10,395 nucleotides of DNA from the NCBI GenBank assembly GCA_019247135.1, contig JAFAPL010000172.1, positions 1-10,395 of the forward strand, written 5' to 3'. The position numbers were made by a program, and so were the translations under genes. The stretch comes from Chloroflexota bacterium (GTDB taxonomy: Bacteria > Chloroflexota > UBA6077 > CF-72). Each line of letters opens with the position of its first letter. The first letter of the stretch is position 1. The notes under the pieces are model-generated. The model was not told the DNA's origin, ran no database searches, and worked only from the letters and a program-made list of their open reading frames with translations. Below, piece by piece: positions 1-5,738 of the stretch.

Positions 1-460
1 TGACGAGCACGGGCTCACCCAGGAGCAGCTGGCGCAGCGCATCGGCAAGAGCCGCGTCGCGGTCACCAACACGCTGCGTCTGTTACACGTGCCCGACGAG
101 GTACGCGAGGCGCTCGCCGACGGGTTGATCACCGAGGGGCATGCACGGGCGATCCTGACAGCCAATGGCGAGACACGGCGGCTCGCGGTGCTGCGACGGG
201 TTGTCGATGATCACCTGAGCGTGCGGGATACGGAGGCGCTGGCCCGCGAGCTCAACGGATCGCAAGACGAATCGGAGATCGAGCGCGACGCGGACGTCGA
301 ACGGCTCGAGGAGGCCTTCAGGCAGGCGCTTGGCACACGGGTGAAGTTGGTGCGCGCTCGCGGCGGCGGCGGCCGCCTGGTGGTTCACTTCTATTCGGAT
401 GAAGAGCTGCAAGGGATCTACGAAACGATCATTCGCGGGGCGTCCAGCCACCCGACCTGA
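1..460 (+). CDS. parB: ParB chromosome-partitioning protein, C-terminal part (5' end outside window)
   Basis: ParB binds parS sites near the replication origin, slides on DNA as a CTP-dependent clamp, and works with ParA to segregate chromosomes. The visible frame runs from base 2 to the TGA at 458-460 and gives 152 residues without a start, so the N-terminal CTPase domain lies to the left. It opens inside the helix-turn-helix: LTQEQLAQRIGKSR, then a recognition region ending LRLLHVPDEVREAL, then GLITEGHARAIL, all typical of the ParB/Spo0J DNA-binding core. The last 55 or so residues hold the C-terminal dimerisation module, with an LEEAFRQALGTRV helix and a GRLVVHFYSDEELQGIYETI strand-helix end. 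The GTG at 89 is not the start, because conserved HTH sequence precedes it in frame. ParA would be expected to the left. The gene converges with the next one across only 9 bases. Confidence 0.95.
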   Translation, partial: DEHGLTQEQLAQRIGKSRVAVTNTLRLLHVPDEVREALADGLITEGHARAILTANGETRRLAVLRRVVDDHLSVRDTEALARELNGSQDESEIERDADVERLEEAFRQALGTRVKLVRARGGGGRLVVHFYSDEELQGIYETIIRGASSHPT

Positions 461-469
461 GCACGCGTA

Positions 470-937
470 CTAGCGTTGCAGCAGGTCAGCTAGAGCCGAG
501 GTCGATCGCCCGGGGACGAGCGGAATGAAGGCGAGCTGCGCGCCGATTTCACGCGCAGCGGCCGCCTCGGGCAAGGTCTCCTCCGAGTAATCCGCGCCTT
601 TGGCGTAGATCGACGGCCGAATCGTACGCAGTAGTGCGTCCGCGGTTGCCTCGCCGAAGACGACCACGAAGTCGACGGGCTCGAGCGCCGCTACGAGCTC
701 GGCGCGTTCGGCTTCAGGAACCAGCGGGCGGCCGGCCTTTCGGGCGCGAACCGATGCGTCGGAGTTAATACCCACGACGAGCACGTCCCCAAGCGCGCGG
801 GCGGCGCGGAGATAGCGAAGGTGGCCGACGTGCAACAGATCGAAGTGGCCATTCGTCAGGACGATGCGAGCGCCACGTTCGCGCCACGATTCCAGGCTCC
901 CGAGGAGCTCCGAGACGCCGACGACACGGCCGGGCAC
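470..937 (-). CDS. RfaE2/HldE-C-like sugar-phosphate nucleotidyltransferase (cytidylyltransferase fold)
   Basis: Predicted cytoplasmic enzyme that transfers AMP or CMP to a phosphorylated sugar or polyol; the closest family is the adenylyltransferase half of HldE/RfaE (D-glycero-beta-D-manno-heptose 1-phosphate adenylyltransferase). The 155-residue product has TNGHFDLLHVGH at 28-39, with the HxGH nucleotide-binding signature at 36-39. GINSD follows at 56-60, RPLVPEAERAEL from 70 and YAKGADY at 111-117, and GRSTS lies near the C-terminus, in the order and spacing of the family. Most family members have Cys where His31 stands. No sugar-kinase domain is attached or adjacent, so this is a stand-alone transferase. 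I chose GTG at 937 because homology begins about 20 residues later; the frame stays open upstream only as antisense to the glycosyltransferase. No Shine-Dalgarno is visible, but TACCGT sits 8-13 bases before the GTG. The exact substrate cannot be read from sequence; glycerol-3-phosphate or ethanolamine-phosphate cytidylyltransferase is the main alternative. Confidence 0.88.
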   Translation of the reverse strand: MPGRVVGVSELLGSLESWRERGARIVLTNGHFDLLHVGHLRYLRAARALGDVLVVGINSDASVRARKAGRPLVPEAERAELVAALEPVDFVVVFGEATADALLRTIRPSIYAKGADYSEETLPEAAAAREIGAQLAFIPLVPGRSTSALADLLQR

Positions 938-944
938 GCATCGA

Positions 945-954
945 ACGGTACAAT
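945..954. promoter_or_regulatory. Overlapping divergent -10-like elements for the nucleotidyltransferase and glycosyltransferase genes
   Basis: The 24-base gap between the divergent start codons holds TACAAT on the plus strand (949-954, five of six matches to TATAAT) and TACCGT on the minus strand (945-950). Each hexamer occupies -13 to -8 relative to its own start codon, and the two share the central TA. That spacing would place transcription starts at or next to the first base of each start codon, giving leaderless mRNAs. No convincing -35 element is visible on either side. Known: bacterial -10 elements can be read on both strands because of their symmetry. Inferred: this site works as a bidirectional promoter. 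Confidence 0.4.
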
Positions 955-961
955 TCCGCGA

Positions 962-1741
962 ATGGCCTTGGACGGGGTGGCGCGCGCGCCACTGAGTGTG
1001 TCGGCCGTGCTCCCCGCGTACAACGAGGAGGCGATCATCGAACGCACAGTGCGGCACGTCGCGGGCGTCTTGCGCGATCTGACGCACGACTTCGAAGTGA
1101 TCGTCACCAACGATGGCTCCCGTGATCGAACGGGCGAGATCCTCCAGGCTCTGCAACACGGCGAGCCTGATCTGCACCTCCGCAGCATCACACATGGGCG
1201 CAATCTCGGGTACGGAGCCGCGCTGGCCAGCGGGTTCGACGCGGCTTCCAAGGATCTCGTCTTCTTGACGGATGGCGATAAGCAGTTCGACGTCAGGGAG
1301 CTGGCCGAGTTCCTGCCTGCCATGGACGCGCACACCGACCTGGTGGTCGGGTGGCGCCGCAATCGTGCCGATCCGCCGATGCGCAAGCTGAACGCGCTTG
1401 GCTGGAAGTGGCTCGTCAATGGCTTGTTCGGCTACACGGCGCGTGACGTGGACTGCGCGTTCAAGCTGTTCCGTCGGCGCGTGTGGGAAAGCGTCACTGT
1501 CTACGCACGCGGGGCGACGTTCAGCGCCGAGTTTCTGATCAAGGCTCGTCGACTGGGCTTCCGCGTCACCGAGTTGCCGGTCACGCATTACCCACGTACC
1601 GCCGGAAGCCCGACTGGGGCCCGGATGGACGTGATCGTGCGGGCGTTCGTCGAGGTGTTCCGACTCTGGCGCAATCTGGATCGCGAGCTCGCGCAAGATC
1701 CGCGCGCGCGGCGTGCCCGGGCAGCCAGCCTGTCGTCGTAG
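962..1741 (+). CDS. Family 2 glycosyltransferase, dolichyl-phosphate mannose synthase-like
   Basis: Transfers a sugar from a nucleotide donor, probably to a polyprenyl-phosphate carrier on the cytoplasmic face of the membrane. The 259-residue protein is a single GT-A domain. Features seen are VLPAYNEEAIIERTV at 16-30, the nucleotide-binding NDGSRD at 50-55, GRNLGYGAALASGF at 79-92 and the metal-binding TDGDKQFD at 103-110 (DxD plus Q-x-D). Further on are DVDCAFKLFRR and HYPRTAGSPTGAR near residue 200, the acceptor-side motif common in polyprenyl-phosphate glycosyltransferases. No membrane helix is present, so membrane attachment would need a partner; the next gene encodes a two-helix membrane protein and follows after three bases. 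I chose ATG at 962 because the conserved strand starts a few residues later and the frame further upstream overlaps the divergent gene. There is no Shine-Dalgarno, but TACAAT lies 8-13 bases before the ATG. Donor and acceptor are not determinable here. Confidence 0.92.
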   Translation: MALDGVARAPLSVSAVLPAYNEEAIIERTVRHVAGVLRDLTHDFEVIVTNDGSRDRTGEILQALQHGEPDLHLRSITHGRNLGYGAALASGFDAASKDLVFLTDGDKQFDVRELAEFLPAMDAHTDLVVGWRRNRADPPMRKLNALGWKWLVNGLFGYTARDVDCAFKLFRRRVWESVTVYARGATFSAEFLIKARRLGFRVTELPVTHYPRTAGSPTGARMDVIVRAFVEVFRLWRNLDRELAQDPRARRARAASLSS

Positions 1742-1744
1742 GTC

Positions 1745-2068
1745 GTGGCCACGGGCGACGATCCGCGCGAGCGCTTTCGCGGGGACTTGCCCTCTGTTCC
1801 GCACGAAGAGCGGCCTGTCGGCTACCAGGCCGGGCTGCAGATCGGGGAGCGGCTCCAGGCGCTCGGCGTCATGCTGCTCGGGCTGTTGGGGATGTTCATG
1901 GCCTATGCCATGTACACGGGCATGCTGCCCGCGGGCCTACCACCACCCACGCCACCAGCAGGAGTAAACGTACCCGTGTTCAACCCGGTGCTGTGTGTGA
2001 CACCACTGATGGGCCTCGGCGGCATCGCCCTTGTGTTCGTCGGCGCCAGGCGGTTTATCGATCCTTGA
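1745..2068 (+). CDS. Small hypothetical membrane protein, two predicted transmembrane helices
   Basis: No family recognised. The 107-residue product has a charged cytoplasmic-type N-terminus (1-37), a hydrophobic stretch at about 38-60 (LGVMLLGLLGMFMAYAMY), a proline-rich loop near 62-79, a second hydrophobic stretch at about 81-101, and a short ARRFIDP tail. The N-in/C-in topology is inferred from the basic tail. The gene starts at GTG 1745, three bases after the glycosyltransferase TAG and in the same reading frame, and has no Shine-Dalgarno; it is probably translated by reinitiation in the same mRNA. This arrangement suggests a membrane partner or anchor for the glycosyltransferase, but there is no homology evidence. 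Two well-formed helices and the tight spacing argue for a real gene. A downstream start such as ATG 1871 would lose part of the first helix. Confidence 0.65.
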   Translation: MATGDDPRERFRGDLPSVPHEERPVGYQAGLQIGERLQALGVMLLGLLGMFMAYAMYTGMLPAGLPPPTPPAGVNVPVFNPVLCVTPLMGLGGIALVFVGARRFIDP

Positions 2069-2091
2069 TCAGCAACTGGACGTGTTACACT
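2065..2091 (+). promoter_or_regulatory. Candidate promoter of the Ku-LigD-hydrolase unit
   Basis: TTGATC at 2065-2070 and TACACT at 2086-2091 each match four of six bases of the sigma70-type -35 and -10 consensus. The spacer is 15 bases, shorter than the ideal 17. The -10 ends 13 bases before the Ku ATG at 2105, so the leader would be only about 6 bases, with no room for a Shine-Dalgarno and none seen. The -35 overlaps the stop codon of the preceding membrane-protein gene. Ku could instead be transcribed by readthrough from that gene, which lies only 36 bases upstream. Confidence 0.35.
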
Positions 2092-2104
2092 CGCCGGCCC
2101 CGGT

Positions 2105-2947
2105 ATGCCGCGTCCCATCTGGAAAGGCGCCATTACTTTCGGCATGATCAGCATCCCCGTGAAACTGTTCGGGGCCACCGAGAGTAAGGATCTCGCCTTC
2201 AATACCCTGCACCAGGAGTGCAAGAGCCGCCTCAAGCAAAAGCGCTGGTGCCCCGTGCACGATCGCGAGGTGTTCCAGGACGAGGTGGCGCGTGCCTTCG
2301 AGTACACCAAGGACAATTACATCGAGATCACGGATGACGACCTCGAAAAGCTGCCGATCCCCAGCAAGCACACCATCGAACTGACCTCGTTCGTGAAGCA
2401 GGCTGAGATCGATCCAGTCTATTTCGAGCGCACCTACTATCTCGAGCCCGACCAGGTCGGCGCCAAACCGTACGCCTTGCTGCTGCGCGCGCTCAGGACG
2501 AAGCAGGTATCCGCGGTCGCCAAGGTTGCGCTGCGGAACAAGGAGAGTCTTTGCGTGCTGCGTCCGAGCGACCACGGGGTGTTGATGCTCGAGACGCTGT
2601 ATTACCCGGACGAGATCAGGACCCAAGATCTGCCAGACGAACCAGAGGTGCTCGTCTCGCAGCCCGAGCTGACGATGGCGCTGAGCCTGGTCGAGATGCT
2701 CGAGGAGCCGTTCGATCCCAAGAAGTACCACGACGAGTACCGCTCTGCACTGCTGGAGCTGATCGAAGCCAAGCGGACGGGCGAAGAGCTTGTCGCGCCG
2801 CCCGAAGCGCCAATGCCAAAGACGGTCGACCTCATGGCCGCCCTCAAAGCCAGTCTCGAGGCCGCGCGCAAGTCGAAGGGCGAGGCTCCTGCCCCGGCCG
2901 AGGAAGCCGAGCCCGAACAGCACGAGGACGTCGCCGTCGCGTTTTAA
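2105..2947 (+). CDS. ku: Non-homologous end-joining protein Ku
   Basis: Bacterial Ku forms a homodimeric ring that threads onto DNA double-strand ends, protects them and recruits LigD. The 280-residue product fits the family (about 250-320). It starts with the diagnostic PRPIWKGAITFGMISIPVKLF, has LHQEC at 35-39 and RWCPVHDREVF at 47-57, then FEYTKDNYIEITDDDLEKL at 65-83, the ELTSFV strand and YFERTYYLEP near 107-116. PFDPKKYHDEYRSALLELI at 202-220 leads into the minimal C-terminal region. H36, C39, C49 and H52 could form a zinc site, as several bacterial Ku proteins carry a Cys/His cluster here; that is inference. The tail from about 260 is rich in Ala, Pro and Glu and acidic, whereas many bacterial Ku proteins end in a lysine-rich basic tail. 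ATG 2105 is clear from the conserved N-terminus. LigD follows 83 bases downstream. Confidence 0.97.
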   Translation: MPRPIWKGAITFGMISIPVKLFGATESKDLAFNTLHQECKSRLKQKRWCPVHDREVFQDEVARAFEYTKDNYIEITDDDLEKLPIPSKHTIELTSFVKQAEIDPVYFERTYYLEPDQVGAKPYALLLRALRTKQVSAVAKVALRNKESLCVLRPSDHGVLMLETLYYPDEIRTQDLPDEPEVLVSQPELTMALSLVEMLEEPFDPKKYHDEYRSALLELIEAKRTGEELVAPPEAPMPKTVDLMAALKASLEAARKSKGEAPAPAEEAEPEQHEDVAVAF

Positions 2948-2981
2948 AGCGGGGCATTCACGTGCAAAGTCGCGCTCCGCT
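2948..2981 (+). other. Predicted RNA hairpin 1 in the Ku-LigD intergenic region
   Basis: AGCGGGGC at 2948-2955, immediately after the Ku TAA, can pair with GCTCCGCT at 2974-2981. This gives eight base pairs with one G-U wobble around an 18-base loop. No T-run follows, so it does not look like an intrinsic terminator that would cut off ligD. It may affect mRNA stability or the Ku:LigD ratio; chance pairing in GC-rich sequence is possible. Confidence 0.35.
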
Positions 2982-2983
2982 CG

Positions 2984-3006
2984 TCAAGCGCTGCAAAACC
3001 GCTTGA
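2984..3006 (+). other. Predicted RNA hairpin 2 (or operator-like inverted repeat) before ligD
   Basis: TCAAGCG at 2984-2990 and CGCTTGA at 3000-3006 form a perfect seven-base inverted repeat with a nine-base spacer, two bases after the first hairpin and 24 bases before the ligD GTG. It could be an RNA stem or a binding site for a dimeric regulator. It is not followed by a T-run. Confidence 0.4.
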
Positions 3007-3030
3007 AGATCCCTGTCAGCCGGCGTTGGC

Positions 3031-5736
3031 GTGCTTGAGCAATACGAGGCCAAACGCGACTTCTCGAAGACGGCGGAGCCGGCGCCGCCCGAAGCGCGGC
3101 AACAACGATCAGGACCGCTGACGTTCGTCGTCCAGAAGCACGCCGCACGACGACTGCATTACGACTTCCGCCTGGAGGTCGACGGCGTCCTCAAGTCGTG
3201 GCCCATCCCGAACGGCCCGTCCTACACCGCTCACGAGCGGCGGCTTGCGGTCATGACCGAGGACCACCCGCTCGATTACGCGACGTTCGAGGGCATCATC
3301 CCGAAGGGCGAATACGGCGGTGGCCAGGTGATCGTGTGGGACGCCGGCATCTACGCGCCCGAACTGCATGGTGAGCCGTGCTTCGTCCGCGACCAGGCAG
3401 AAACGTTGGTGCGTAAGGGCATTGCCGAGGGCAAACTGACGGTCTTCTTGCACGGCCGCAAGTTGCGCGGCGCGTGGACGCTGGTCCACACAAAGGACAG
3501 GGACTGGTTGTTCCTCAAGAAAGAGGACAGTTACGCGCAGGCTGACTACGACGTCCTTACCGAAGATCGGTCCGTGCTCTCGGGCCTCAGCATCGAAGAT
3601 TTGAAGGCGGGCCGCCTCCCCGAGCGCAAAGCCAGTTTGCTACTCGACCCCTCGCAGGCGCATGGCGCGCGTGCGGCGGCGATGCCAAAACAGGTATCCC
3701 CGATGGTGCCGTCGCTCTCCGAGCGGCCGTTTTCGCATCCGAACTGGCTATTCGAGCTCAAGCTGGACGGATATCGGGTAATCGCCAGCGTTTCTGAGGG
3801 CGAGGTACGGCTCGCGTCGAGAAGGGGCCTGGACTGCTCGTCTGAGTACCCGTGGTTGGTGGAGGCGCTGAGGCAGCAGCCCTACCGCGAGGTGATGTTC
3901 GATGGGGAGATCGTCGCGCTGGACGAGAACGGACGGCCGTCATTTCAGCACTTGCAGAACCGCGGGGGCGAGCCGAAGCCGGTGCTGTTGTTTTACGCCT
4001 TCGATCTGCTGTATCGCGACGGCTTCGATCTGCGTGGCGTCGCTCTCGACGAGCGGCGCGCATTGCTGGTCAGCAGTTTGATACCCACCGCGCGTATCCG
4101 CATTGTGGACGCGTTTCCCGCGGACGGCGAAGCCGTGTATGAGGCGGTGCGTGCCCAGGGGATGGAAGGCATCGTGGCCAAACGCCGCGACAGTCGCTAC
4201 GAAACGGGACGGCGCAGCGACTCGTGGTTGAAGATCAAGGCGACCGAGAGCGACGAATTCGTCGTTGGTGGCTACACAGCAGGCTCCGGCTCGCGTGCCA
4301 GCACGTTCGGCTCGCTGGTGGTGGGCTATTACGCCGAGGGTGACGACCGGCTGACCTACATCGGCCATGCGGGCTCCGGCTTCGACGATCGAACGCTTCA
4401 GAGCGTTTTCGAACGACTGCAGGCACTGAAAACGGATACGTCGCCGTTCAGAGGCGAGGTGCCAACGATCGGCCGGTGGACCCGCCCTGGCAAAGCCGAG
4501 GGGCCGATCACCTGGGTCCGCCCCGAGCTGATCGCCCAGGTGAAGTACACCGAGCGGACGCAGGACGGCGTTCTCCGCGCGCCCGTGTTTCTCGGCTTGC
4601 GGGACGACAAAACTGCTGCTGACGTCACCGTCTCAGAAGTGGTCGCGCCGCCTGTCCATGCTCCATCAGAGCTCCCGGCGAATGGACATGACGGGATCGT
4701 GCAACAACTGCTGGAGCACACTGGCGAGAAGCTGACGCTCGACGTGGACGGATTTCCGATCGCGTTCAGCAACCTGAACAAAGTGTTCTGGCCGGCACAC
4801 GGACCGCAGCGCGCGCTGACGAAGCGGGATCTCGTGGTGTATTTCGCCCGTGTGGCCGAGTGCTTGCTCCCGCATCTGCGGGATCGGCCGCTCACGCTCG
4901 TGCGATTCCCGAACGGCATCCACGGCGGGCACTTCTACCAGAAGCATTGGGAGCAGCCGCTGCCGCCCTTCGTCGAGACCGTCTGGCTATGGACCGACCA
5001 GAACAAGGGCGACGGCGAATATCTGCTCGCCAACAACTTGCCGACACTCCTGTGGCTGGGCCAGGTCGCGGATATCGAGCTCCACACGTGGTACTCGCGC
5101 GTGAACCCCGAGCCAGACGCTCACACGCGGCCGATCACGTTCACGGGATCCAGCGCGGCGATGGAAGACTCCGTTTTGAATTATCCGGACTTCGTGGTGT
5201 TCGATCTTGACCCGTATCTGTATTCGGGTAACGAAAAGCGGGGCGAAGAGCCCGAGCTGCATCCGGCTGGATTTCGAGCCACCTGCGAGGTGGCGCTGTG
5301 GCTCAAGGAGGCGCTGGACAATCTCGGGCTGTCGTCGTTCGTGAAGACGACCGGGCGGACGGGCCTGCATATCTACGTGCCCATCTCACGCACGCTCGAC
5401 TATCACGCGACGCACTCGATCAGCGAGACGCTTGCGCGGTACCTGGTCCAGCAGCATCCGCAGCGCGTGACCGCCGAGTGGGCTGTCGACAAACGCACGG
5501 GCAAAGTTTTTGCCGACTACAACCAGAACGTGCGCGGCAAGACACTCGCCTCGATCTACTCGCCGCGCGTTCTACCGTGGGCCGCGGTTTCGATGCCGCT
5601 TCGCTGGGACGAAGTGGGGAACGTCTTTCCGACTGACTTCACCATCCTGACCGCGCCGGATCGATTGCGCCAGGTAGGCGACCTCTGGGCGGGCATCCTG
5701 GAGTCGAAGCACGATCTCGGCGGCCTTCTGACCTAG
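3031..5736 (+). CDS. ligD: Multifunctional NHEJ DNA ligase LigD (phosphoesterase-ligase-polymerase)
   Basis: LigD processes and seals Ku-bound DNA ends. The 901-residue protein has the Pseudomonas-type order. The 3'-phosphoesterase (about 1-190) has metal/active-site residues H37, H43, D45, R47, H79 and Y83 in FVVQKHAARRLHYDFRLE and EDHPLDYATFEG. The ATP-dependent ligase (about 215-535) has adenylation lysine K244 in ELKLDGYR, D291-G-E293, EGIVAK at 379-384, SWLKIK with K401 and K403, and an OB-fold motif VI (R516, R524). The AEP-type polymerase (about 567-885) has metal ligands D725 and D727 in FDLDP, H780 in TGRTGLH and D829. Two oddities are N61 where the phosphoesterase usually has Lys (WxxPKGPS), and two extra polymerase segments flanking DLDP (about 691-717 and 729-747). 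GTG 3031 was chosen because the typical YxAKRDFSKTAEP begins at residue 5. No Shine-Dalgarno is seen. The gene is probably co-transcribed with ku. Confidence 0.97.
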   Translation: MLEQYEAKRDFSKTAEPAPPEARQQRSGPLTFVVQKHAARRLHYDFRLEVDGVLKSWPIPNGPSYTAHERRLAVMTEDHPLDYATFEGIIPKGEYGGGQVIVWDAGIYAPELHGEPCFVRDQAETLVRKGIAEGKLTVFLHGRKLRGAWTLVHTKDRDWLFLKKEDSYAQADYDVLTEDRSVLSGLSIEDLKAGRLPERKASLLLDPSQAHGARAAAMPKQVSPMVPSLSERPFSHPNWLFELKLDGYRVIASVSEGEVRLASRRGLDCSSEYPWLVEALRQQPYREVMFDGEIVALDENGRPSFQHLQNRGGEPKPVLLFYAFDLLYRDGFDLRGVALDERRALLVSSLIPTARIRIVDAFPADGEAVYEAVRAQGMEGIVAKRRDSRYETGRRSDSWLKIKATESDEFVVGGYTAGSGSRASTFGSLVVGYYAEGDDRLTYIGHAGSGFDDRTLQSVFERLQALKTDTSPFRGEVPTIGRWTRPGKAEGPITWVRPELIAQVKYTERTQDGVLRAPVFLGLRDDKTAADVTVSEVVAPPVHAPSELPANGHDGIVQQLLEHTGEKLTLDVDGFPIAFSNLNKVFWPAHGPQRALTKRDLVVYFARVAECLLPHLRDRPLTLVRFPNGIHGGHFYQKHWEQPLPPFVETVWLWTDQNKGDGEYLLANNLPTLLWLGQVADIELHTWYSRVNPEPDAHTRPITFTGSSAAMEDSVLNYPDFVVFDLDPYLYSGNEKRGEEPELHPAGFRATCEVALWLKEALDNLGLSSFVKTTGRTGLHIYVPISRTLDYHATHSISETLARYLVQQHPQRVTAEWAVDKRTGKVFADYNQNVRGKTLASIYSPRVLPWAAVSMPLRWDEVGNVFPTDFTILTAPDRLRQVGDLWAGILESKHDLGGLLT

Positions 5737-5738
5737 CT

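Noticed and set aside
81..96. parS-like sequence inside parB (TGTTACACGTGCCCGA)
   Set aside because: Only 11 of 16 bases match the parS consensus and the right arm is lost. It also encodes conserved ParB residues, so coding constraint explains it.
938..1804. Long minus-strand open frame continuing upstream of the nucleotidyltransferase, which would make a 444-residue protein
   Set aside because: Family homology starts just after GTG 937. The upstream part is entirely antisense to the well-supported glycosyltransferase and has no recognisable domain; open antisense frames are common at this GC content.
2069..2923. 284-residue minus-strand open frame opposite Ku
   Set aside because: It mirrors Ku codon structure, has no family motif, and Ku is unambiguous on the plus strand.
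2953..2968. Second parS-like CACGTG site between Ku and LigD
   Set aside because: About 10 of 16 matches with little beyond the CACGTG core, which occurs often by chance in GC-rich DNA.
3940..4368. Minus-strand open frame inside ligD, with several others in both directions
   Set aside because: They overlap conserved ligase motifs of LigD, and their translations are low-complexity Arg/Ala/Ser-rich sequence typical of shadow frames.
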